Part shown: positions 1 to 7,941 of the stretch, one piece after another
Layout of the letters: the number at the start of each line of letters is the position of its first letter
How positions within the stretch are numbered: the stretch's first letter is position 1
DNA from: Bacteroidales bacterium UBA6244
GTDB taxonomy: Bacteria > Bacteroidota > Bacteroidia > Bacteroidales > F082
Direction: 5' to 3'
Length of the DNA: 29,141 nucleotides
Assembly (NCBI GenBank): GCA_002440885.1
Contig: DJVY01000246.1
Location: 26,475-55,615 of the forward strand
Notes under the pieces: generated by a model
Database searches by the model: none
The model's input: the letters and a program-made list of their open reading frames with translations, nothing else
What the model was told of the DNA's origin: nothing
Position numbers and translations under genes: made by a program

Positions 1-375
1 AAAGCCAACATTAAACATATTAACCCGAATACTCAAATTGAAGCCCACCACCTCAGACTGGATGAAACCTCAATTGTTGACACCTTTAAAGACTGTGATG
101 TGGTTGTTGAAGCTTTCGACACGTCAGAAATGAAACTGCTCATTACTGAAATAATGGCAGATGAACTCCCACATATGCCACTGGTTCTTGGGGTTGGCAT
201 GGCGGGATGGGGCGACAGCAACTCAATTAAATGCCGCAGTTATAAAAACCTATACATTTGTGGTGATGAAGAAAAAGAAATATCTGAAGAGCTTCCTCCT
301 CTTGCACCACGCGTAGGAATCGTTGCAAACATGCAAGCCAACACTGTTTTAGAAATTCTGCTAGCGTCGCTGTAA
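1..375 (+). CDS. thiF: ThiF-type adenylyltransferase for ThiS (3' part)
   Basis: Only the C-terminal 124 residues lie in the window; the reading frame is open from the first base, so the gene starts upstream. ThiF-family E1-like enzymes adenylate the C-terminal glycine of the sulfur carrier ThiS at the expense of ATP, in the cytoplasm, for thiazole formation in thiamine synthesis. Visible are a DCDVVVEAFD segment, typical of the Rossmann-like core after the nucleotide site, and a C-terminal VGIVANMQANTVLEIL helix typical of the family. The ATP-binding glycine loop would lie upstream. The assignment is strengthened by thiS starting 11 bases after the stop codon. A generic ThiF/MoeB/HesA member would look similar, so the specific role rests partly on this neighbour. 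Confidence 0.85.
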   Translation, partial: KANIKHINPNTQIEAHHLRLDETSIVDTFKDCDVVVEAFDTSEMKLLITEIMADELPHMPLVLGVGMAGWGDSNSIKCRSYKNLYICGDEEKEISEELPPLAPRVGIVANMQANTVLEILLASL

Positions 376-386
376 AACCAATACCT

Positions 387-596
387 ATGTCTATATCCAT
401 TACATTAAATAACAGAGAAGAAACCTTCGACACCGACTTACTGACCATTGACCAGCTTTTGAAAATGAAAAACTACACCTATAAAATGATGGTGGTAAAA
501 ATAAATGGCAAACTTGTAAAACGTCCTCAATACGCTGAAGCACAAATAAAAGAAGGTGACGATGTGATGATTCTCCACCTGATAAGCGGAGGCTAG
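387..596 (+). CDS. thiS: Sulfur carrier protein ThiS
   Basis: A 69-residue ubiquitin-fold protein ending exactly in Gly-Gly, the tail that is adenylated by ThiF and thiocarboxylated to donate sulfur for the thiazole ring. The length (about 65-70 residues) and the closing VMILHLISGG are as expected for ThiS. MoaD also ends in GG, but it is usually longer and would sit with molybdopterin genes. The gene follows thiF by 11 bases, so the two are almost certainly cotranscribed. No clear Shine-Dalgarno sequence precedes the ATG, which is common in Bacteroidota. The order thiF-thiS suggests this is the downstream end of a thi operon running in from the left. Confidence 0.92.
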   Translation: MSISITLNNREETFDTDLLTIDQLLKMKNYTYKMMVVKINGKLVKRPQYAEAQIKEGDDVMILHLISGG

Positions 597-597
597 G

Positions 598-628
598 AAA
601 TCAGGGTAATAAGATCACTGATTTTTTT
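598..628 (+). terminator. Weak intrinsic terminator after thiS
   Basis: A 7-bp inverted repeat (AAATCAG at 598-604, CTGATTT at 618-624) begins two bases after the thiS stop codon and runs into seven T residues (622-628). The 13-base loop and A/T-rich stem make it weak, but its place between convergent genes fits a terminator of the thi operon. Confidence 0.5.
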
Positions 629-646
629 AACCAAGAGTATCTGAGT

Positions 647-868
647 CTAAAGCGGACGTTTATGTCCAAGGATATTGTCGCGTCGTTGGTTTATAACATA
701 TTTCTTGCGAACAGGCTGGTGCTTTGTTGCGCCCGGATCATATGACGTAGCGCCTGCCGGTCGATGAGCCGGATATTTAAATCCTGAAGACTTTTTTGAA
801 CACGACACGAAACTAACTGATAACGTTACCGTTGCAATTACTATTATTGTCCGAATTAATCCTTTCAT
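647..868 (-). CDS. Small secreted lipoprotein, unknown function
   Basis: A 73-residue protein starting MKGLIRTIIVIATV, with a short basic N-terminus, a hydrophobic stretch and a lipobox-like FVSC with Cys23. It is therefore predicted to be exported and lipidated, leaving a mature peptide of about 50 residues. That remainder is rich in Lys, Arg, His, Pro and Tyr (KYPAHRPAGATSYDPG, then VRKKYVINQRRDN) and resembles no family I recognise. A purine-rich AAGGAAAAGGG directly precedes the ATG on the minus strand and supports both the start and the reality of the gene. It is transcribed alone, convergent with thiS. A real gene is likely because the signal peptide is so regular, but the short length leaves doubt. 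Confidence 0.6.
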   Translation of the reverse strand: MKGLIRTIIVIATVTLSVSFVSCSKKSSGFKYPAHRPAGATSYDPGATKHQPVRKKYVINQRRDNILGHKRPL

Positions 869-1076
869 CCCTTTTCCTTATGTGGTTTCAATTGGAGGCG
901 TAAAGATATTAATTTAAAAACAATTAAGCGCATTCGCATTGTGAAAATTCAAGAAAAAACATAGGCTAATTGAACTTCAATCATTTGCTTTTGCCTTACG
1001 CTTACATAATAAACAACATTTCAATTATTTACAGATCACCCTGAAGGCAATTTCTTTAAATGCACACAAATTTTTT

Positions 1077-1108
1077 TTTGATTTCAATCAATATTTTCCT
1101 TAGTTTTG
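1077..1108 (+). promoter_or_regulatory. Bacteroidetes-type promoter of the porin gene
   Basis: TTTG at 1077-1080, a 20-base spacer, then TAGTTTTG at 1101-1108, which matches the TAnnTTTG -7 consensus of the primary Bacteroidetes sigma factor exactly. Transcription should start a few bases later, giving a leader of about 15-20 bases before the ATG at 1131. The rest of the 262-base gap (869-1130) is A/T-rich and shows nothing else I can name. Confidence 0.8.
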
Positions 1109-1130
1109 AATAACGATAAACCTATTTAAT

Positions 1131-2261
1131 ATGAAAAAACATTTGCTATTGTCAGCGCTTCTCATCACGGCAGTCACCTTAATGGCTCAGGAAAAAAAAA
1201 CCTCACCAAAGGTAGACTTTAGTTTTGGCGGGTTTATTAACCTCAACGCCATTGTCGATTTTAATGGGTTATCCCATTACGATGACTTTACCACATCTGA
1301 AATCCCTGTTAATCCTGGACCGTACGAAAACATCACGCGCTTCCACATGACTGCGCGCCAGTCGCGACTCAATTTTGATGTGGGTTATAATTCATCCGTC
1401 GGACTTATTACCGGCAAGATATCGGGTGATTTTTATAGCGGCAATACCGGCGATTACGCTCTTTTCAGACTAAGGGAGGCGTATATTCAGTACCGAAATT
1501 TACTCTTAGGGCAAACCAACACCACATTCGGAAATCCGGAGGTTACGCCCAACACCATCGACTTTGAAGGCCCAAATAGCGCACCAACCTTAAGAAACCC
1601 GATGATTAGCTATACCAATTCCATAAACAGCAAATGGAGTTACGGTGTTGCCCTGGAAATGCGCGGTACTGACCTCACCCTAAACGATTCCGTAGACAGA
1701 CCACTTAGCACAACCCCAACGCTTGTGGGGAATATCAACAAATCAGGAGATTGGGGAGTTGTAACTTTATCAGCCATGACAGCTGTCAATCAATATTTTG
1801 ATAATGGTGATGACACCAAAGCCAAAATAAGTGCCGGAGGTGCATTATCACTGATAATTAACACAAACAAAAGAGACCACATAAATCTCTTTGCCGTGGC
1901 CGGTAGCGGTGTGGCCAATTTCATCAGCGACCTATCAGGAAATGGCTATAACGGAATTCTGGAAAAAAATGCCGAACAATTGGAACTACTCAACAGTTAT
2001 GGGGGATTTATCTCCTACACCCATTTTTGGAATGACAAGTGGAGCTCAAACCTGATTTATAGCTTTGTTGGACTAGAGAAAACCATTCTACTTCCTGATC
2101 AGGCCTTTAAGGACAGTAGCTATGCCCTTGGTAATTTGTTCTATCAACCAAGTGATCATCTCATCTTCGGCGCAGAATACATCTGGGGAGATCTGTTTAC
2201 CCAAAACAACAGTACCGGTGATGCCAACAGGCTTCAATTTTTAGCTCAGATCAACTTCTAA
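1131..2261 (+). CDS. DcaP-like outer-membrane porin
   Basis: A 376-residue beta-barrel protein with a cleavable signal peptide (MKKHLLLSALLITAVTLMAQ, likely cut after Ala19) and a C-terminal QINF ending in Phe, the usual signal for barrel insertion. The segment around residues 125-155 (GQTNTTFGNPEVTPNTIDF, then EGPNSAPTLRNP) resembles the conserved GQ..STF..P...P.T.DFEGP region of DcaP-like porins, which form trimeric channels for small organic anions. Alternating polar and hydrophobic strands run through the rest. It is a single-gene unit behind a strong promoter, and its 3' end meets the deaminase gene tail to tail, 16 bases apart. The substrate cannot be read from the sequence; a general porin role is the safe reading. 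Confidence 0.75.
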   Translation: MKKHLLLSALLITAVTLMAQEKKTSPKVDFSFGGFINLNAIVDFNGLSHYDDFTTSEIPVNPGPYENITRFHMTARQSRLNFDVGYNSSVGLITGKISGDFYSGNTGDYALFRLREAYIQYRNLLLGQTNTTFGNPEVTPNTIDFEGPNSAPTLRNPMISYTNSINSKWSYGVALEMRGTDLTLNDSVDRPLSTTPTLVGNINKSGDWGVVTLSAMTAVNQYFDNGDDTKAKISAGGALSLIINTNKRDHINLFAVAGSGVANFISDLSGNGYNGILEKNAEQLELLNSYGGFISYTHFWNDKWSSNLIYSFVGLEKTILLPDQAFKDSSYALGNLFYQPSDHLIFGAEYIWGDLFTQNNSTGDANRLQFLAQINF

Positions 2262-2277
2262 AAGGCACAACCCTGTT

Positions 2278-2706
2278 TTAAACTTCGAGTTGCTCAAGCT
2301 CAATACCTGCCCTGTTTAGTAAGTCCAACCCATCGGTTATTCGATATTTCCGACTGTATACCACCCTTTTGATTCCTGATTGAATAATCAGCTTTGCACA
2401 TTCAATACATGGGGAATCAGTAATATACAAGGTTGCCCCATCACTGCTGTTATGCGATTTGGCCACTTTGGTAATGGCATTAGCTTCGGCATGAAGCACA
2501 TAGGGCTTCGTTATGTTATGCTCATCTTCACAAACATTCTCGAAACCCGACGGCGTCCCATTATATCCATCAGAGATGATCATGTTGTCCTTTACGATTA
2601 AGGCGCCCACCTGCATGCGGGTACAGTAGGAGTTTCGTGCCCACACAAAGGCCATCTCAATATAACTCTTGTCAAATTTTCTGTTATTCATGACTTCATT
2701 TTTCAT
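2278..2706 (-). CDS. dCMP deaminase family protein
   Basis: A 142-residue zinc-dependent deaminase. It shows HAEANAI (His72, catalytic Glu74) and PCIECA (Cys100, Cys103), the zinc ligands and proton shuttle of the cytidine/deoxycytidylate deaminase fold. The upstream DGYNGTPSGFENVCEDE segment is characteristic of dCMP deaminases such as ComEB, rather than of free cytidine deaminases. The expected reaction is dCMP to dUMP, feeding thymidylate synthesis in the cytoplasm. The start codon overlaps the stop of the upstream S9 peptidase gene as ATGA, indicating translational coupling. A second Met five codons in (MNNRKFDKSYIEMA) is an alternative start, but the ATGA overlap favours the first. Confidence 0.88.
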   Translation of the reverse strand: MKNEVMNNRKFDKSYIEMAFVWARNSYCTRMQVGALIVKDNMIISDGYNGTPSGFENVCEDEHNITKPYVLHAEANAITKVAKSHNSSDGATLYITDSPCIECAKLIIQSGIKRVVYSRKYRITDGLDLLNRAGIELEQLEV

Positions 2707-5519
2707 TCAACTAACTCTAATCCAGTGTTTTTGCCTTTTTCTAATGCCGGAACCCCTGTTTTCATCCATTCCGGTTCAGGTGCATCCTTTAAATAGAAAT
2801 CAAAATACTGTTGCATCCTAACCGTTAAATCCTTACAGTCGGCACGTCGTTTCAGGTTATGAGGGGCATTATTATAAACCAGCATCCAAACTGGTTTTTG
2901 AAGACGACGTAGTGCACTAAAAAATTCAATTCCCTGATACCAAGGCACAGCTCCGTCGGCATCGTTGTGCATAATCAACAATGGCGTTTCAACCCGATCA
3001 GCAAAAAACAAGGGAGAATTTTCAATGTAGAGATCTCTTTTTTGCCAAAGACTTCCGCCTATCCTGCTTTGTCCCTGCTCGTACTGAAAAGCACGACTCA
3101 CACCAGATTCCCATCTGATACCCCCGTAAGCACTTGTCATATTGCTCACAGGAGCTCCGGCCATCGCCGCAGTAAACATATTTGTCCGGGTGATAAGCCA
3201 GGCGGTTTGATAACCTCCCCAACTCTGTCCCTGAATTCCAAGTTTACTTCTATTAATAAAGGAGTGTTCATTTAGCAAAGCCTGCGTTCCACTTACCACA
3301 TAATCGTACGCACTTTGTCCCGGAAACCCTTCGTTATAAGCAATATCAGGAATAAATATGAAATACCCATTGCTCGTGTAATAGCTAAAATTGATGACAG
3401 ATCGGATTGGCTTCGGCATGTAATACCTGTTTAACTCATCGGTATACTTTTCGTAAAAATAAACAAGCATGGGATAGGTTTTTGTCGAGTCAAAATCCGC
3501 AGGATAATAAAGCAGACCCTGTGCAGAATCTCCGTTGAAGGTCATCCAGTTTACCAAATCTACACTCCCCCAGGCAAAAGCTCTCTGCTCAGCATTGACA
3601 AAAGTAAGCTGTTCTATTCGGGTAAAATCGAGCGTACTTGTATAGAGATCAGGGTATACATCGAATCGTTCCTTTCGCCAGATCAGTTGATTCCTGTGTT
3701 TAGATTTCATTGGAGTTGAAAAACGACAAGATTCTAACACCATTGTCTTTGGTGCCCCATTTTCAAACAAACCAACACTTGCAAAGCCGGCATCCTTGGT
3801 TCGTGTGTTGAACACGGACAGTAAAAGCTGACCGGGCAAGGTTTGCTGTTCCTTATCCAACGTGATATAGCGATAGCGTGTTTTGGTGTCTCTGCCTTCA
3901 CCTCTTGTTAAGCAGTATGCGGCCTTTTTTCCTTTAGGATCAAGCAACCACAAGTCGTAAGCATCATAAAGCACACATCTGCCATCTTCAACCCATCCAG
4001 CCATACCATAAGGACTAGCTTCATTGGGTACATCATTGTTTTCATCAAAAAAAGCCACCTCTAGTTTCCCTGTAAGATTAACCTGCTGGTTTTCATCGAT
4101 AAGATAAGCATTCCAGGAGCTATCTTGCTGATTAAACCATACCACAGAACCCTGTGCGGGATCTAATGAAACCACTGAAGATGCTTTCGAAATTATTTTT
4201 CTCCGTGCACCCGTTTGACGATCGATGAGATACACATCGCGGTAATTGCCGTTGTCCCAAGACGAAAACCACCGATAGGGTTGATGGTCAAAGGCCAAAG
4301 ACAATGTAGCGGTGGCCTGATTATCAATATTTATCACCGGGATTGAGGTCGTAGCCAATTGAATGACCTGATCACTTTTCGGATGATATACCGCGATGTA
4401 AGATCTTTTCTTGTCTCCGTCTAAAGCCTTGAGCTGCTGCGACTGTAGCCTGTCATCTTTCCAATTCCAGATATCAAGACTCACTTTTTCGTCCTCGGTC
4501 AGGGTGTCTTTTGGTGGTGCAATCGGTTTAGGAGAAGTGCCAAAATACAACTCACTTCCTGCCTTGTTAAACCAGGGATTCCTGTATTCGCTGACAGCCC
4601 ACCCCGAATCCAGCCTTGAAAAAGACTCTCCCGTTGCCTCTATCAACTTCTCCTTCTTTAAATTAACATAAAACAGACTAAAGGATTTGGTTTTTGTTGT
4701 ATCGACTGAATGGGTAAAAGCCATTTGATGACCAGTTTTATCAGTCGCCAGGTGAGCTATACTACCTTTGGCTGAATACAAAACCTTTGCCTTGTTGTCA
4801 TCGGTAAAAAAGGCTGAAACCTGCACTGAATCAACGGCATCATCAAATTGTTGAACAAAAACACATACCTTACCGTTATCGCTAATCTGATAGTGTTTCA
4901 CCCTTTGAAAAACAACCGAATCACCACGCACCGGATTCAAAATCGTCAAGCTCCCCAATTTGTCTGCTTTTTTGCTTTTTGATCTGGGTTTTTTTTGTGT
5001 CGCCACGCTATCTGTGGAAGCACTATCCTGAATTGGTTTCGTGATCACCGTTTCGGTCAGAACCGCAACCCAATCAGAGGCGTCAGAAGGAAGTTGGAAG
5101 GATTTCAGATTGGCAAACTTGAAAATATCAACTTTATCAAATACAGTTATTCCCAATGAATCTTTGGGAAGTTTATCCTTTTTTACTTTATCCAGCTTTG
5201 CTTTTCTCAAGGTGTCAAAAGGAGTCTTAATGGTATAAACGGCAAAATTGGAAGTCGATGAAAACTCCGCTTTACTTCCACGTGGGAGTGAATCTAACGA
5301 CAATTCGTTCAATGTTTTAAAAAACAACCACCCATCGCCTTCTTGCGGATTAATTTCATAGGCTACTCGTATACCGTCATGGCTAATACTATAATTTTCA
5401 ATTTGCTTCCACTGATCATAATCCGAATGTGAAATTGGTCGTTTTTCCTGAGGTGTCGCCTCTGCCACTAAGAACAAAAACCAGCCCGTAAAAGCAAGAA
5501 GTAATCTGTATTTAATCAT
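2703..5519 (-). CDS. S9 family (prolyl oligopeptidase-type) serine peptidase
   Basis: A 938-residue exported enzyme: signal peptide about 1-21 (MIKYRLLLAFTGWFLFLVAE), a long beta-rich region (about 30-650) expected to form the gating propeller, and a C-terminal alpha/beta-hydrolase domain. The catalytic triad is visible as Ser766 in GQSWGGYQ, Asp855 in HNDADGAVPW and His887 in NNAPHNL. S9 peptidases of this kind (DPP-IV/acylaminoacyl-peptidase relatives) cleave short peptides, often after Pro or at a blocked N-terminus; in Bacteroidota they are typically periplasmic. It is larger than DPP-IV-type members (about 700-750), mainly because of the N-terminal half, including a Lys/Ser-rich stretch near residue 180. 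It is the first gene of a two-gene operon with its own promoter. Confidence 0.9.
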   Translation of the reverse strand: MIKYRLLLAFTGWFLFLVAEATPQEKRPISHSDYDQWKQIENYSISHDGIRVAYEINPQEGDGWLFFKTLNELSLDSLPRGSKAEFSSTSNFAVYTIKTPFDTLRKAKLDKVKKDKLPKDSLGITVFDKVDIFKFANLKSFQLPSDASDWVAVLTETVITKPIQDSASTDSVATQKKPRSKSKKADKLGSLTILNPVRGDSVVFQRVKHYQISDNGKVCVFVQQFDDAVDSVQVSAFFTDDNKAKVLYSAKGSIAHLATDKTGHQMAFTHSVDTTKTKSFSLFYVNLKKEKLIEATGESFSRLDSGWAVSEYRNPWFNKAGSELYFGTSPKPIAPPKDTLTEDEKVSLDIWNWKDDRLQSQQLKALDGDKKRSYIAVYHPKSDQVIQLATTSIPVINIDNQATATLSLAFDHQPYRWFSSWDNGNYRDVYLIDRQTGARRKIISKASSVVSLDPAQGSVVWFNQQDSSWNAYLIDENQQVNLTGKLEVAFFDENNDVPNEASPYGMAGWVEDGRCVLYDAYDLWLLDPKGKKAAYCLTRGEGRDTKTRYRYITLDKEQQTLPGQLLLSVFNTRTKDAGFASVGLFENGAPKTMVLESCRFSTPMKSKHRNQLIWRKERFDVYPDLYTSTLDFTRIEQLTFVNAEQRAFAWGSVDLVNWMTFNGDSAQGLLYYPADFDSTKTYPMLVYFYEKYTDELNRYYMPKPIRSVINFSYYTSNGYFIFIPDIAYNEGFPGQSAYDYVVSGTQALLNEHSFINRSKLGIQGQSWGGYQTAWLITRTNMFTAAMAGAPVSNMTSAYGGIRWESGVSRAFQYEQGQSRIGGSLWQKRDLYIENSPLFFADRVETPLLIMHNDADGAVPWYQGIEFFSALRRLQKPVWMLVYNNAPHNLKRRADCKDLTVRMQQYFDFYLKDAPEPEWMKTGVPALEKGKNTGLELVE

Positions 5520-5548
5520 AATTAAAAATATCTATCACGTGAATAGCG

Positions 5549-5579
5549 CAAAAATAAACTATAATCCTAATCGCACAAA
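5549..5579 (-). promoter_or_regulatory. Promoter of the S9 peptidase-deaminase operon
   Basis: Read on the minus strand: TTTG (5579-5576), a 19-base spacer, then TATTTTTG (5556-5549), a full match to TAnnTTTG. It lies about 30 bases upstream of the peptidase start codon at 5519, so the leader would be short. Confidence 0.75.
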
Positions 5580-5713
5580 ACATTATCCCAAGAAGATAAA
5601 AAATCAAAGTCGATATTTTGAGGAGAAAATCGGGGACATCGCTTGCTCATCAAAATAATAAGCTGTTAAATTCTAAGCGATTCAAACACCAATTAAAAAG
5701 CGTTCAAAATAAG

Positions 5714-5727
5714 CGCAAACGTTTTAA
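5714..5727. promoter_or_regulatory. Possible LacI/PurR-type operator in the glycogen control region
   Basis: CGCAAACGTTTTAA contains the central palindrome AAACGTTT. It is identical at its first 11 positions to the perfect palindrome CGCAAACGTTTGCG found at 21789-21802. The shape is that of a LacI-family operator. It sits in the 425-base gap between the divergent S9 operon and the glycogen genes, about 175 bases from either promoter. The remainder of that gap, outside the two promoters, is A/T-rich and holds no gene I can see. Confidence 0.35.
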
Positions 5728-5891
5728 CATCTATTAAATTTAAACAAAATGAGCATGAAATTTACATTAAACATTTATTTAACAACACTTTAGGCTTATT
5801 TAGACAACCCACATGCCGGTTCTTTAAAAATTTGAAAATATTTAATTATTGTTAAGCATTCAAAAATTGAAGATTTATATCTAAATTGCTA

Positions 5892-5899
5892 TAATTTTG
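5892..5899 (+). promoter_or_regulatory. -7 box of the glycogen operon promoter
   Basis: TAATTTTG matches TAnnTTTG. The -33 element is poor: the closest candidate is ATTG at 5866-5869, with a 22-base spacer. Transcription would begin near 5905, upstream of the ATG at 5945 and downstream of a TTG at 5897 in the same frame, so the box helps fix the start of the first glycogen gene. Confidence 0.55.
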
Positions 5900-5944
5900 C
5901 AGAATCAAGTAAGTAGTATTGATAAAATTTGTAACCTAATAGAG

Positions 5945-7894
5945 ATGAGCTATATACATTTTGACAAAACGCAATTGATCAACTTAAAATTCTCGCTCGA
6001 TCGTGAGTTATTGCGTACAAACCGTGCAGGAAGTTATGCCAGCACTACCATTATTACAACAAACACGCGCAAATATCACGGATTACTCGTAACGCCTCAA
6101 CCGTTAATTGATGATGACAACCATGTGTTGCTGTCCACCATCGATGAGACCATCATTGATAACAATTTCGAGTTTCATACAGGCATGAGGATGTATCCGG
6201 GTGGAGTTTACGAGCCAAAAGGTCACAAATATCTCAGGGAATTCAACTCCGACCCCAATCCTACGTTGGTTTACCGTATGGGCAACATCATGTTCACCAA
6301 AGAGTATATCTTCGCACTTAATGATGACCGCATTCTTATCAAATACACCCTTAATGAAACGGCCAATCCGGTAACCTTCAGGCTAAAACCCTTTTTAGCC
6401 TACCGCAGCGTTCACCGTTTGGCAAAAGCCAACACCTGGGTGGATACCAAATACAAGGAAATAAAAAATGGTGTGAGTTGGCAAATGTACAAGGGGTATT
6501 CCAAACTGCATATGCAATTCTCAAAACCAGCTTCTTATACACATGTTCCCGATTGGTACTACAATATTGAATACATCCGGGAGAAGGAAAGAGGGTACGA
6601 AAGCACTGAAGACTTATATGTTCCCGGGTATTTCGATATCCAACTCAAAAAAGGAGAATCTGTGGTTATATCGGTAGCCCTGGAAGAAAAAAACCCGGAT
6701 TCGTTACGCAAACAATGGAATGAAGAAGTGAAAAAACGTACGCCACGCGACAGTTTCGAGAACTGCCTCTCGAATGCAGGTGATGAGTTTATTATCAAGA
6801 ACAACAAAAAAAACGAGGTCGTAGCCGGTTATCCCTGGTTCGGGCGGTGGGGTCGGGATACGTTTATTGCCCTCCCTGGTCTGACCCTTCCTAAAAAGGA
6901 TTACAAGTTGTTCAAAGATGTGGTAAACACTTTGATTGGCGAGTTATGGGATGGACTCTTCCCCAACATGGGTCAAGGTAAAGATATTTCGTATCACTCG
7001 GTCGACAGCTCGTTTTGGTTTTTTTGGGCGCTTCAGCAGCTAAGTATGCGCCAGCAGAAGAAATCGGTTATCTGGAAGGATTACAGCAAAGTAATGAAGG
7101 ACATCTTAGCCCACTTTAAATATGGAACACACTTCGGTATAAAAATCCACGACAACGGTTTGGTTTGGGCCGGCGAACCCGGCATTGCACTTACCTGGAT
7201 GGATGCCATTGTGGCCGGAAAACCAGTTACAGCAAGAACAGGCTTTGCTGTTGAAGTGAATGCACTCTGGTATAACGCGTTGATGTTTAGCCTGGAATTG
7301 GCCGAATCGGCAGATGATCAAGATTTTATCAATGAGTGGAAAGACTATCCCGAAAGGATAAAGAAGTCGTTCGTAGAAACTTTTTGGTCAGAAGATTTGG
7401 GATATTTGGCCGATTATGCAACCTACGAAACTAAAAACTGGGATATACGGCCAAATATGATTTTTGCCGTTTCGATGCCTCACACCATGGTTACAAAATC
7501 CATGTCGAAATCTATTGTTAACCGGGTTAAGAGCGACTTGCTAACAATCAGAGGGCTTCGCTCCCTAAGTCCGAAGAATGAAGATTACAAAGGAGAGTAC
7601 GCCGGAAATCAAAGTGACCGCGACTTGGCTTATCACCAGGGAACGGCATGGACATGGTTACTGGGGGCATATGCCGAGGCTTACCTGAAAGTCTTCACCA
7701 AAACAGGTGTTGAACATATTGAAGAATTATACAACGGTTTCAACAATGTGATGACCGAAGCAGGAATCGGCACAATTTCAGAAGTATACGACGGCAATCC
7801 ACCGCACAAAGCAGCCGGCGCTATTTCACAAGCGTGGAGTGTTTCGGAACTATTACGCGTGAAGTTTTTGCTTGACCAACAGAAAAGCTTATAA
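5945..7894 (+). CDS. Glycogen debranching enzyme (amylo-alpha-1,6-glucosidase, GH133)
   Basis: A 649-residue cytoplasmic enzyme without signal peptide, expected to hydrolyse alpha-1,6 branch points of glycogen after phosphorylase trimming. The N-terminal beta-rich domain (about 1-270) carries NTRKYHGLLV, typical of bacterial debranching enzymes. The C-terminal (alpha/alpha)6 domain (about 280-640) carries WFGRWGRDTFIALPG (Asp305), FPNMGQGKDISYHSVDSSFW and GIALTWMDA (Asp420) followed by VEVNALWYNAL, hallmark GH133 motifs with candidate catalytic acids. I chose ATG 5945 (MSYIHFDKTQ) because the frame's earlier TTG lies inside the -7 promoter box. It is the first of three closely spaced genes (gaps of 47 and 28 bases), so it likely heads the glycogen operon. 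Confidence 0.92.
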   Translation: MSYIHFDKTQLINLKFSLDRELLRTNRAGSYASTTIITTNTRKYHGLLVTPQPLIDDDNHVLLSTIDETIIDNNFEFHTGMRMYPGGVYEPKGHKYLREFNSDPNPTLVYRMGNIMFTKEYIFALNDDRILIKYTLNETANPVTFRLKPFLAYRSVHRLAKANTWVDTKYKEIKNGVSWQMYKGYSKLHMQFSKPASYTHVPDWYYNIEYIREKERGYESTEDLYVPGYFDIQLKKGESVVISVALEEKNPDSLRKQWNEEVKKRTPRDSFENCLSNAGDEFIIKNNKKNEVVAGYPWFGRWGRDTFIALPGLTLPKKDYKLFKDVVNTLIGELWDGLFPNMGQGKDISYHSVDSSFWFFWALQQLSMRQQKKSVIWKDYSKVMKDILAHFKYGTHFGIKIHDNGLVWAGEPGIALTWMDAIVAGKPVTARTGFAVEVNALWYNALMFSLELAESADDQDFINEWKDYPERIKKSFVETFWSEDLGYLADYATYETKNWDIRPNMIFAVSMPHTMVTKSMSKSIVNRVKSDLLTIRGLRSLSPKNEDYKGEYAGNQSDRDLAYHQGTAWTWLLGAYAEAYLKVFTKTGVEHIEELYNGFNNVMTEAGIGTISEVYDGNPPHKAAGAISQAWSVSELLRVKFLLDQQKSL

Positions 7895-7941
7895 ACTAAC
7901 GTTTTCATTAAAATGAACCAAATGATAAAACTGCGATAATA

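Noticed and set aside
901..908. TATCTTTA on the minus strand as promoter of the tiny lipoprotein gene at 647-868
   Set aside because: The last -7 base is wrong and no TTTG is found at the right distance upstream.
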